From Pagrus major (taxonomy: Eukaryota > Chordata > Actinopteri > Spariformes > Sparidae), in the NCBI RefSeq assembly GCF_040436345.1, contig NC_133219.1, forward strand, positions 18,250,958 through 18,314,957: DNA of 64,000 bases. The letters are read 5' to 3'. The notes under the pieces are model-generated. The model worked only from the letters and a program-made list of their open reading frames with translations. It had not been told where the DNA came from and ran no database searches. Below, piece by piece: positions 38,660 through 49,635 of the stretch (its first letter is position 1; each line of letters opens with the position of its first letter). The position numbers and the translations under genes are program-made.

Positions 38660-40292
38660 TGATGTGATGAGGCTGTGGGGTGGATATATACTTTAATCAT
38701 TTAATCATTTTGTTAGTAGTCTAATTAGCCCATTCATTAGTTATGTCTGTTGCTAAGCAAAAAAATACTTTTTTCTTAAAAAGGTTTTAACCCAGGCTTT
38801 TAAAGCAGAGGGATATATAGACGAAAATGTAGCTGACAGCCTACGTCTATGATTAAAAAGGTGCTTTGTTTTTTGTTTTTCTGTACTTTTTTTCTTTTTC
38901 GATTGTGAAAACCAAGAAAGTGCATTGTTTTAACACATTTAAATTACAAGCTTTAAAGGGCAGATACAGGGAATGTAAAAGTCCGGGCCCTCAGCACTTC
39001 ACTTTTTTCAGATCTGGCCCTTCTGCAAAAGAAGTTGAATAGGCCTGCTGTATACTAAATATGCTGTGAATTGAAAGAGGAGTTTAAGTTTAAGTTTAAG
39101 TATCTACTTTGTGAGAATAGGCAGTACGCCCAGACTATATGAAATCTCACAGTTTCTAATAACAGAATTCCTAAAATATCAGGAAGAACGTCTGGAAAGG
39201 AATAAAAGATTTTGTACTTTATGTGGCGATAATTGCCTGGGGGATGAATCATGTTTTGTCTGAGTGTGAAAAACACTCACTACTCAGAAGTGGTAAGTAC
39301 TTATAAGTGCTTAAGAGCAATAAAAAAAAAAAATTAAATCTGAAATCTGGAAGTATTCAGGTCATTTAACTCAAGTAGAACTAAAATACTTAAGTACTAA
39401 TACCATATTATACAATAAGATATTATATCATTACATTATTATTACTCATTCATTAATGCAGTAACAGGATTTTACAGTTGTAGTTGGTTGAGGAAGCTCA
39501 TATTTAACTACTTTGTATAGGACTCCAACTAATGATTATTTTCATTTTGTGTTATTTGCTGATTATTTACTCCATTAATAGATCGATTGTTTGGTTCCTA
39601 ACAGTTCTGAGAATGGTGACTGAGACATTGAATCACAAGAGAACAAAGTGACACCTTGACAATGCTCCATTGTCCAAACCTCAAAAATATCCCTTTTTTT
39701 CATGTATTTGTTTTTTGCCAAGCCTACTACAATGACATGACTTTGGTGTCCATATTTTGCAGCGATGGCCCTGTAAACATTGGTCTTTTTACATTTGTTT
39801 GACAGGAAAATAGTTCAAATTAGCTCTGCCTTGAACAGTTTCAAGTTTCGAGTTTCAATGCTGCTATAAATAACAGCAATCTAAGAGGGTTGACGTTAAC
39901 ATTAGCAGGATCAAACTGTTTTCTTACTTTGCATTGTATTAATGTTAATGTAAGTGTTTTAACGTAATTAACTTCCTCTGAGATTACGAACCATGCTTTT
40001 AGGCCAGAGATGTTTTTACACAGATGTCTGCCTGTCTGTTTAGCTCTCTACATAATGAATACACAGATAGAAAAGACTGACAGGCTCATACTTCCCAATG
40101 CAAATCACTGACACATACAGTAGCACGGGGAATGTTCAGCACTCGCTTGAGCCTTGGACAGGTACTACCAGTTTTACTTCTGCTGTCACTGTATGAACTC
40201 AGCTTTGTTATTACCGCGTGATGAATGGTATTAACAAATACTATGTAAATAACAGATATGTTGACATTTTTACATAATTTCTGCGAAAGAGA
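38660..40292. other. Intergenic region between SLC39A14 and tRNA-Pro
   Basis: No gene was seen. It includes AAGTACTT-type repeat sequence near 39290-39420 and a MITE remnant at about 39525-39790 (CCAACTAATGATTATTTTC). Sequence is otherwise AT-rich and unremarkable. Confidence 0.5.
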
Positions 40293-40364
40293 GGGCTCGT
40301 CCGGGATTTGAACCCGGGACCTCTCGCACCCAAAGCGAGAATCATACCCCTAGACCAACGAGCC
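40293..40364 (-). tRNA. tRNA-Pro (anticodon TGG)
   Basis: On the minus strand the acceptor stem pairs GGCTCGT with ACGAGCC, discriminator C. The D-arm carries TGGTCTAGGGG (A box), the anticodon arm is CTCGC-TTTGGGT-GCGAG with anticodon TGG, and the T-arm is CCCGG-GTTCAAAT-CCGGG (B box GGTTCAAATCC). It is 72 nt without CCA or intron, and matches the standard vertebrate nuclear tRNA-Pro from memory. It is intact by eye; no TTTT follows within 200 nt. Confidence 0.97.
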
Positions 40365-40884
40365 GCTTGGTAATGAAGTTTACGTTTGGTATATTGTCAC
40401 AGATCGCGTTTATCCATCTCAATAATCGACGCTGGTTTATAAAATCAAATATTCAAATAATCAAATAAAATATTCCATGACGTCACAGACACCAGACTTG
40501 AAAAGCCCCCGGCAGAGATCGTATATGAAGATGATAACTCACCGAACGTAAAAGAAGACAGCGCATGCTTCCTGCTCGAAACAAAATGCCTAATGTCTAA
40601 AACACTTAAAGCTTGTGTTTCAGACCAGATGTAATGCGTAAAACGCATAGAAACTTAATGAACTAGCTGGATAAATAAGTAATTTTAAAAAAAATCACCC
40701 CCACATCAAAGCAAAACCAGATCATTGAATAAGAAATCTTGTTTTGTGCAAATGTACCTACCTATGATTATTTATTTTCTCATTGATAACGTGTTGCAGA
40801 TATAATAATATAAGGATAGGATAATATAATAATATCCTATCGATTTGACAGATATCCTTCTGTGCTGGCGTGATGCTTCGTCAG
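40365..40884. other. Intergenic region between tRNA-Pro and STAMBP
   Basis: About 0.5 kb with no gene seen. It includes AT-rich ATAATAT repeats near 40800-40840, then becomes GC-richer at the STAMBP promoter. Confidence 0.5.
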
Positions 40885-40910
40885 GCGGAAGTTGTTTTGA
40901 TTGCGGAAGT
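40885..40910 (+). promoter_or_regulatory. stambp: STAMBP promoter: two ETS sites
   Basis: GCGGAAGT occurs twice, at 40885-40892 and 40903-40910, in the same orientation. Paired ETS/GABP sites are typical of housekeeping promoters. They lie about 120 bp before the first donor site. Confidence 0.55.
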
Positions 40911-40914
40911 GTAC

Positions 40915-41031
40915 AGATGCTGTAGGCGCAGCCCACCGAAGCAGTCTGGTCTATAGGACCTTAATAATTTGATCGTGTTTTGATCTGGCTGTATGTAGGC
41001 CTCTGAGGGCGTCGGTTTACAGCTCGATCAG
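40915..41031 (+). other. stambp: STAMBP non-coding first exon
   Basis: It ends at a strong donor (ATCAG then GTAAGG, GT at 41032-41033). The start is approximate and set just after the ETS sites. The next exon begins near 42928 and holds the ATG, so intron 1 is about 1.9 kb and shows only repeat-like and AT-rich sequence. Confidence 0.5.
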
Positions 41032-42949
41032 GTAAGGATGAAGATAAAGTTCCTCGATGGTTTTCAGCTGCTGAACCATTTTAAACTCCTCCTGTAAACA
41101 GCCCTGGCTTTGCTAAGTTAGCTAAGTCAGCGCGGCTAACGCGACGTACGTTGGGAGACGTCGATCACTTTGGTGACAGGACGAGCGAGATATCAAGAGC
41201 CCGTGGAGGGAAAACATGTCTTTATTACACCCAGAGCATGCCGGTCGAGTAATTAGCCAAGGACTGTGTTAATGAGGTGAAACGTAATGTAGTGTCTCTT
41301 ACTACTTGAGCTAAAAAGGGCCCACATTTTCGGCGTTTTGTTTTTTCTGCACCATGAATGTTACTGAGTGCCAGGACGAAGCCTCGATGGTTTTCATGTT
41401 AATACTGACACGAAATGTTCAGTCAGTTTATAGATGTACACGAGTTCATGTGATCAGCTGTGGTTTACGACAGTCGTACGGTTAATTTCCCCTTTGTTTA
41501 CATTTTTTTAAACACTCATAAGCAGCTATAGAGTAAGTGCTAACATGCTTTACATTAGTGAAATAAGCAATGTAGTCAAGCATTTTCAATCTTACTCGAG
41601 TAAAAGTAAATGAATGTTTTTAGAGTTTCTGAATTAAATTGATCTTTACATCCAATGGCTCCTTTTAGACTGCTATACTATTATATTTTGGATTATCATT
41701 ATCGAGATGCATTCATGTGTAAGCAGCATTTAAATGTTATAACTACATTATATTCTGTATCAGTGGATCATGTTCTGAGTATAAAATCTTGATCCTCAAA
41801 AAAAACAACTAACAACCTAATGTAACCTTTCCCACGTTTAACAAACTACTTTACCTTGGCAGCAGCAGTGACATTAATTAGATTAATGTTACAAGCATTG
41901 CTGGCTTATTTTTTCCTAAACATAGCGCCATAGATGTCCAGTTTCTGATCATTTCATTCGCTGGACTGATGGTACAGCACTTTAGACTAAAATCACTTGC
42001 ATACAAGTGAAATTAGTTTATCTACATTTCCAGATCTTAAGCTTCTAAGTGCCTCCTCCTCTCTTCTTATCAAAGCTGCACCTCTTTAGCTGAACTGTTA
42101 ACACTTGGTCCTCTACTGACAGGCTAGCCAAGAAGCCTTCATGACTGAATCAATACAGGCCGCCTGACTGTTAGTCAGCATGCTGATGAAGTGATCCCAC
42201 GTTTTTTATTTGATCAATAAGGAATAGAAAAACCTCAAGTCATACAAACTGGACTCTCCCAGCAGAGTCATTGCTTCTTTTCTAAATATACTTGTGTATA
42301 ATTGTGGCCTCAGTACAGGGTGTGAGAAGGGGAAACACTGCTTCTTTGTGCTAGTTTATACAGGATATTGTGTGATCTTGCACACTTGCTGAATGGATTT
42401 ACTAAAAGCACACGTGCATACTTAAGAATCAGTAAAGAAGTCAGATGAGATCATCAATCACATCGTGCCCATATTGAGATTGCTATTTTTAAACACCAGT
42501 ATTTGTCAGGTTTTCAACAATAAAAGTGAGAATTCAAAATAAATACCGTGTGTTGAAGAAAATAACCAAAATCCAACTGGAAACACCCTCAACTATTGTG
42601 CTATGTTTTGAAGAATTGGAGTATTAACTTCTCATAAAGCATCAGAGGACTGGAGTGCTTTCTCATTCATATGTCATCCTTACATGTCACGAAGGAAGGA
42701 AAATGTTTGTTCACAACAGAGGAAATGCAAGCTATTATTATTTAAAGGAACTACAATAGCCTTACAGAGAATGCAAATATTCTGTAGCACTGTGGCTCAT
42801 GGAAAATGGAAGAAAAAGTGTCTGTCCACAGTGTGTACAGTGTACATAACTAACGTACTTGTTTCATGTTCATCAGCACAGTGGTTTACACTGAACAGAG
42901 TAATAAGTCTTCATCGTGTCCTCTCAGCGTTCCAGGTTGAGCTGTCGGG

Positions 42950-45900
42950 ATGGCAGACCACAATGACGTCAGTCTGCCGCCGGAGGAGAGAGTCCGCGCT
43001 CTGACCAAGAAGGGAAGCTCAGTGGAAGTTAATGATGATGTGCCCCCGCGCCGCTACTTCCGCTCTGGCATGGAGATGGTCCGCATGGCGAACGTCTACA
43101 CAGAGGAGGGCAACATCGAGCACGCCTTCGTCCTTTACAATAAATACATCACGTGAGTGTTGACAGCGATGGGCTGGACTGACTGAGCTTGTAGTGAGCT
43201 TTTATTTGTTTGATTGTTTTTACATTAATTTAAGCAGCTTGAGTGGAAATGCGCAGGAAGGAGAAGAAAATTAAAACAGAGATCTTTCTCAGGATATGGT
43301 TCAATTCTTTCCCAAACAAGGCTGATGAATTTCACCACATAACTCAGAACAGAGTGACTGTAACATGTCCTCTCGTGTAAATTTATTCTACATACTTCAG
43401 ATGACCGATGAGTAGTTTTGTGATGATGTTGTTGTCAGAAAGCCAACCAGAGTCTACAAAGTCTGTCATTTGGGTCACAATTTCTAGTTGATTGACTGTT
43501 TAATGCAATTATTCCAAATATTCATCAATTAATAACATCTTTTTTTTTCGTTTAACTCAGACTCTTCATAGAAAAACTTCCCAAGCATCGGGATTACAAG
43601 ACAGCTAACATTCCTGAGAAGAAGGACACACTAAAAGTATGCATACAATATTTATACTGGCTTATATAACAGATTTGAAATGTTTTTAAGAAATTGTTTA
43701 AGCTTTTAAAACTCAATTGTAAAACATTTTGGGAAATTTTCTTTCTTCTCCAGAAACTGAAGGATGTTGCCTTTCCTCAAGCAGAGATTCTGAAAAAAGC
43801 TCTTTTGAGGAGATTTGACCAGGAGTATGCCCAGTATCTTGTCAAAAAGGTAAACTCTTTGTAAACTCCTTTCACTCCAAAATGTGTTAATTGCGTTTTT
43901 TGAGATTAAAATATTCGTATTACTATTCTATAACATAATAAACAAAATTATCCAATACACATTTACAATATAACAAGGACGGATTTTACAATGGGTTGTG
44001 TAAACCCTGAATGGAGTTAATCATTAATCAGCTACACAGCAGCTACAAGCCATGGTTGTAATAAAAGAAGGCATTTGTTGATTAACAAAGGCAAAACAAT
44101 GATATTGACCTTGAATAATCACATTTAGTTTCACAGTTATTGAGACTGATATGATCTCATGATCAGAAAATCACAAGTCAGATTTTTTACAAAAAAGTCA
44201 AAAAAAAGACTGCCTGCTGAATCTTTGCTGTATGTTCAGAAAGCGGAGGAGGAGGCCTTGGCGCGGGAGCAGTCCAAGCAGCGGGCGCTCGACGCCGAGC
44301 GAGAGCGTGTGGCCCAGATGCAGCGGCGGCAGCGGGAGCAGGAGCAGTTCAGTGCCTTTGAGGAGATGATCCGCCGCCAGGAGCTGGAGAAGGAACGCCA
44401 GCGCGTGCTCCTGGAGTTCGCCACGCCTGCTACACCTTCCCCCGACACTCCCCTCATTCCAGGCATCCAAGGCCCCTCACCTGTCTCCCCCACCGCCCCG
44501 CAGAGCCCAGGGGACATGTCCGGCGGCATCAACCACCAACACAATCGCCCCCCTGCAACCATTGGCACACCTGCCACAGGCCTGCCCTCCTTCGACCGCT
44601 CGCTCAAGCCTGGATCTTTGGTCAGCCCCGGGAACAACAGTGAGTTAATCTTTCTCTGACACGAGGGGCCGGCCTTCAGAGGATTTAAATACTGCCCTAC
44701 TCCTGCTTTAAAGTATTTGTTCTTCTGAGCTGAATTCTTTCCCCCTGACCTACTTCATTTGCTGTCAACACCATGCCTTGTTTCAGAACATCACAAGAAT
44801 CAAACTTTTGCGTTCAGCTTTGGTTTATTCCTCTGCATGGTTTTGGCAGATACGATGGTGGATGCCCTTCGGCAGTTGGCCGTGCCTGCTGAGCTGTGCC
44901 GGAGCTTTCTGAGGTTGGCCGAGGCCAACACAAGCCGAGCTGTAGAAACTTGTGGCATCCTGTGTGGCAAACTGGTAAGACTGGAACAGGACGGCCGTGT
45001 TGAAGCCCATTGTGAATAGATCGGTTACAGGAAGCACAAAAGCTTGTTTGAATAACATGTTAATAAATGTTTTTTCTTTAAATTATCATAGAGGTAGTTA
45101 AACTAAGAAACTCCCTATTTCCGGTCCATTCTCCAGTGATTGTGTAACAAATGTGGGGTTTTTTATATTTTAAATGACACCGAGACATCAGCTGACCTCC
45201 CACAGATCTGCTGTGGCTTTTCTTTGAATTGTGTCATTCGCTGTTCGGGTTAACTTCAAGCTCTTTTTTGACAAGCATGACCGAGCCTTTTTGCCAGCAG
45301 CAAACCAATCAACGCTCTGTTAATTTTATCCAGACAGAGTCCTTGGATAGCTTTTTGGCAGACAGTGGCTGACTTTGCATAATTCAAAAGAATATAATAG
45401 CAGGACGCTTTTTTGTGTTTGTTCCAGACCAGGAATGCGTTTACCGTGACCCACGTCATCGTACCAAAACAATGTGGCGGGCCAGACTATTGTGACACGG
45501 AAAATGAGGAGGAACTCTTCCTCATACAGGACCAGTACGATCTCATCACCCTGGGCTGGATACATGTGAGTAAAGATAGGCAAATTCTGACCAGTGCTGT
45601 CAATAATCACCGTCCCACTGTGAGTAAAGTATGAGGTAACCCTGCTGTACCTTAAGCCGACATACACACATTTTCTGCAATGATCCCAAAGATGTGATTA
45701 TCAAACACTTGTGACAAAGATATGTAATGGAAGCAGGATATTTTACAGTTAAACAATATCATTTAGTGCACTGAAACAGTTAACTTCACCTGGAATTTGG
45801 TCATTATAAATCACTCCAGGTGTATTTTTCTGCAGAAAAATATTACATTATAATTGGTGGATAATATCGGCCAACTGATACTGTATATCGGTCCGGCTCT

Positions 45901-47559
45901 AATATCGCGATAGGGCAGATGCCAACAACTTAAATAGTAGTGGTGAGTAAATCATACTGTCTACAGAGCACAAAAAAGACAAACTTGTGTAATTTATGGT
46001 TTGGTAATTCAGCAGCTCACAAGAATTAGAAGTCACAGTGATTTGTCCAGTGAATGAATCATACAGTATGTGTGTGTGTGTACACTCACAACATGGTTAA
46101 ACTGACTTGTGTGACTCACTGTGTTTCCAAGACTCACCCCACACAGACGGCCTTCCTGTCCAGCGTCGACCTCCACACACACTGCTCCTACCAGATGATG
46201 ATGCCCGAGGCCATTGCCATCGTCTGCTCGCCTAAGTTCAATGAGTGAGTCTGAAAAGTGCCAGTGTCCTGTCATTACATGTTGGAGGGAAGATTTTTAA
46301 AAGCAGCTGATTTTAGCTGGATCTCATTATATTGTTACGAGTTAATCAGCATACAGCCAGTGTATTTCCCTATGTCTCTCCACGCTGAGGTGTGACTGTG
46401 TGTGTTTGTATTCGTCCCAGAATCGGCTACTTCAGGTTGACAGATCGAGGAACGGAGGAGATCTCAACATGTAAACAGAAAGGCTTTCACCCTCACAGCA
46501 AAGACCCCCCTCTATTTACAGTGAGTCAACCTCTACTGTGAGGCCACAAGTGCAAATACATATTTGTTTCTTACAACAAGTGCGAAATACATATGTCATT
46601 ATTAAGAGTGTTCACTGTTTCTAATAGAAATGTGATTATTTAAACAATTTACTAGAGTCAAGTTTCATTTTCTTGATAATAGTGCACAGTTTGCCTGATC
46701 CAGTCTGGTTTCAAGGAAATTTCAGAGACATTGCTCTAGATGTGGTCCAAGTTTGGAGATAGTACAATATAACGACGGTGTATTAAAATTAAAAATGCCT
46801 TTTTAACCCTTTTCAGATCACATCCCTGGTCATTTTGTGCACCTATTTAACAATGTATGCCAAAAAAAATCAATGTCTTTGGTCTTCTCTATCAAAATAC
46901 ATCCATTTTCCCTTTCTGGACAAATAAATATGACGTGTTTATGTAGGCTTTACCCAACCAATAATATCCTGGCATCCATCCATTAACCTGCAACTTTTAG
47001 AGGCACAGAACTACGATTCAGAGTTAGCTAGCTAGCAACAGCATTGTACACCAGTGTGCCTTTGGGTGTTTCACTACCTCAGTCCTTGTTCTGTTTCCCC
47101 AAAATACCGTGGTTACAGACCAGCTGGCTAAAATGTATTTACTTTGGGGAAAGTGGTATCCGTAGCAGCATTTTACAATGGACTGCTGAATCAACTACAT
47201 GGGGCATATAATGGGCTTTGTCCCTCTTATGACACACTTAATTTTTAAGTCATTTAATCTGTTGTTAAACAGCTTGTCCTAATGTCACCAAAAAAAACAG
47301 TCTGTTTGTTAGGTAGTTTCTTACTAAAAAAATGTGGATTTAATTTTTTTCTATATTTTCTATTTCTGTTTCTAAGGTATCATTTCAATAATGGATTGTG
47401 TTAATTGTAAAAAATGTTCTTTTTTGTAAGCAGCACTGCATTGAAGCTTGTTTTCTTGATCATGTGAGCAGACTCTAACTCAAATCTGTTTCTCCCTGTC
47501 AGCACGCGGGACATGTCACTATCACCGATGACACTGTGTCCATGGTGGATTTGCGGTGA
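42950..47559 (+). CDS. stambp: STAMBP (AMSH), K63-specific deubiquitinase
   Basis: STAMBP is a zinc JAMM protease that trims K63-linked ubiquitin from cargo on endosomes, working with STAM and ESCRT-III. Exons: 42950-43152, 43561-43636, 43754-43849, 44240-44639, 44850-44974, 45428-45565, 46132-46244, 46421-46520, 47503-47559. They sum to 1308 nt, or 435 aa (human 424). The N-terminus ([23 protein letters not shown]) is the MIT domain. Exon 5 (44240) encodes a charged coiled coil, then a proline-rich linker longer and different from human, ending in the STAM-binding motif PSFDRSLKP. The JAMM core is complete: ENEEELF supplies the glutamate, [14 protein letters not shown] is the H-x-H-P-x7-S-x2-D motif, and [11 protein letters not shown] carries the Cys/His residues of the second, structural zinc site. 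The end is VSMVDLR, shorter by sequence than but aligned with the human tail. The paralogue STAMBPL1 is less likely given the linker and N-terminus. Confidence 0.95.
46521..47502 (+). other. stambp: STAMBP last intron
   Basis: About 1 kb between the HPHSK exon and the 57-nt terminal exon. It is AT-rich and shows no coding sequence. The donor is TTTACA then GTGAGT and the acceptor is TCCCTGTCAG. Confidence 0.6.
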
Positions 47560-48571
47560 TTTTCCTTTTTCACCACAACACTCACAGACTGTTTTATCAG
47601 ACTGTAGACATTTTACCGAAGGAAACACTCATCTTACTTTCAGGACGGTACTGAGCAAATGCCGGCCACGAGTTTACCATTGACAGAGACTTCAATTGTT
47701 CTCAAAGGGAACATCGTTGTGAACTGTTTTTTTTTTTCTTTCTTTTTTTTTCTTTTGCTCTTTGAGAAAAAATCTGCATATTATTGCACTTTCCAAGCAA
47801 ACAACTACTATCCGCTTACTGGACTGAAAAACCTCTGGCTCGTCATCCCATCTGTTTTTGTCAGTACGTGCTCTAGCTCCTTACTGTTTGACTTTTGTTT
47901 ATTTGCCATGAATAAAAATGTCTGTTTGTCAGTGAAGTGTCCAGAAACCCAGCCTTTGTTTCATAATTGTAATCAAAGTTTGGTTCTGTCTGACAGATAA
48001 AGTGCCAAGGACGAGAACATTCACTAGTTGAGCTGTTCATTGTGCATCGTGAAGTTCAGTGTGGAGTCTGTACTTTGTAGTCGCGTCTTTGTTCTTCTGA
48101 CTTGGGTTTCCTTCACAAGCTGTTGAAGTGCTATTAGTGATGAGAGAAAGGAAAGCCAGTCGTAACTCAGGTATGCAGGCAGCATTGCTGTTGCTGCTCT
48201 GTATTATATTTTTATATACAAACACTATCACTCCACAGTATCCTTTATCTATCAAGGGTTTTGTTTGCTATTTGATTCATGCTTATAATGGATCCACCTT
48301 CTACCACTTTTATTTCCTCATCCTATGTATTTTTGTTCTGTGGAAAGGGGTTGGTCGTCCCTGTATAATGTGTCCAAGATTTAGAGGACATGCGTGCAAC
48401 AGGCAATCTGAATGTACCTTCTGCTACACATTACTACGCAAGACTAACCACCTGGCCATGGTTCATGCCTCTAACCGTTTGTGTTTGCTCCCTTCTCTTG
48501 TTAGAAGAAGTAAATGATTAGCCATAATTGTGAGAATACCTTCAATGAATTAAATGCCAAGGTAAAATAAA
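47560..48571 (+). other. stambp: STAMBP 3'UTR (inferred)
   Basis: Non-coding sequence after TGA at 47557-47559. AATAAA occurs at 47911-47916 and 48566-48571, giving 3'UTRs of about 0.37 or 1.0 kb. The open frame in 48128-48517 is not supported by any domain or splice context. Confidence 0.45.
48566..48571 (+). terminator. stambp: STAMBP distal poly(A) signal
   Basis: AATAAA followed by TG/T-rich sequence (TGTTTTGTTTGTC about 25 bp later), a typical arrangement for cleavage. The proximal alternative is AATAAA at 47911-47916. Confidence 0.45.
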
Positions 48572-49460
48572 CTCATTGTAGATGAATTCAGTCTGCATTG
48601 TTTTGTTTGTCATTTTTGATCATGGTACAAATTTAAAGCATATTCCAGAACAGAAAAATGTATTACTTTGCACCCAGTGTAGAAGATTAGGGTGAAAATT
48701 GATTTAATAACATATCCCACATCTGTTTTCAGTATAATTTGCATACTTGAAAATGAACAAGAGAAAGAGCCAAGAGTTTTTCATGAAGTGAATGGATTCC
48801 TTCAGATGATCGATGGTAAATGTGCATGTCATATGGTGTATAAGATTGATTTTATGATTTACAGTGATCATAACTCATTTTAAGGATGTAGAAATGAGAG
48901 CTGCAAAAGTTCTGATTTATGATTTTGGTTTGGCTGGAGAGGAAACATAACTCTGAGGCACTCAGTTTCAGGAAAACTGTCAAAAAATGATTGGAATATT
49001 TTAGTGTTCCATTTTTTGTTTATTCTGTGACATATCTGAAATTTTGTGAATATTTCCCCCCCAAAATAGTGCAACACCTTCCATTTGACTTGTATTGCAT
49101 ATCCATGCACATGCATATATGCACCCTTATCACAATATCCCTGACTAATTTTGAGTAGTTGATTTGTTTTTGGAAAATATATATCATTTTAGAAAGCATG
49201 AAATACAAAATAAGGCGAGGACACACAACGTGTTCTGAGTTTTTTCACTGGTGGTTACATGCACATTCATACAGATGGTTAGACTGGACCAGTTTAAGCT
49301 TAAACGTTTTGGGATATTTTTCTGTATCAGAATTTTAAAAAATGTAGAATACTTAACACTTATTAAACTTTTTTCTTTATATAATGATGACACACCTAAG
49401 AAACGTGCGGTTTAAATAAATAACAGTGTTGGAGGAGTGACGATGTAGTGTTGTTGTCCT
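48572..49460. other. Intergenic region between STAMBP and PPIL2
   Basis: About 0.9 kb of AT-rich sequence; nothing recognised. Confidence 0.5.
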
Positions 49461-49635
49461 TTCTTCCAGTGGGGGCGGTAGAGGGCCGCTCTTATAAGCG
49501 CTATGCCGTCAATAACGACGACGAACAAGAACATAAACAGGAAGCCACAAAAGGCGAGCAGGTTGTGTGTTTCTTATTTGGCGAAGTCTGTCGTTTTCTC
49601 TTAAATAGTCTTTCAGACCCAAACAAAACCTCAAA
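49461..49635 (+). promoter_or_regulatory. ppil2: PPIL2 promoter and 5'UTR region
   Basis: A GC-richer island upstream of the ATG at 49636. It contains GGGGGCGG (GC box, near 49471-49478) and several CpG-bearing ACGACGA words. The start site is not defined by the sequence. No TATA box is placed convincingly. Confidence 0.4.

Noticed and set aside
44198-44637. Two long minus-strand ORFs across 44198-44637
   Set aside because: They are the reverse strand of the GC-rich STAMBP exon 44240-44639, which has correct splice sites and protein homology.
48128-48517. Plus-strand ORF of 129 codons after STAMBP
   Set aside because: It lies in the likely STAMBP 3'UTR, is AT-rich and shows only hydrophobic low-complexity sequence without a conserved motif.
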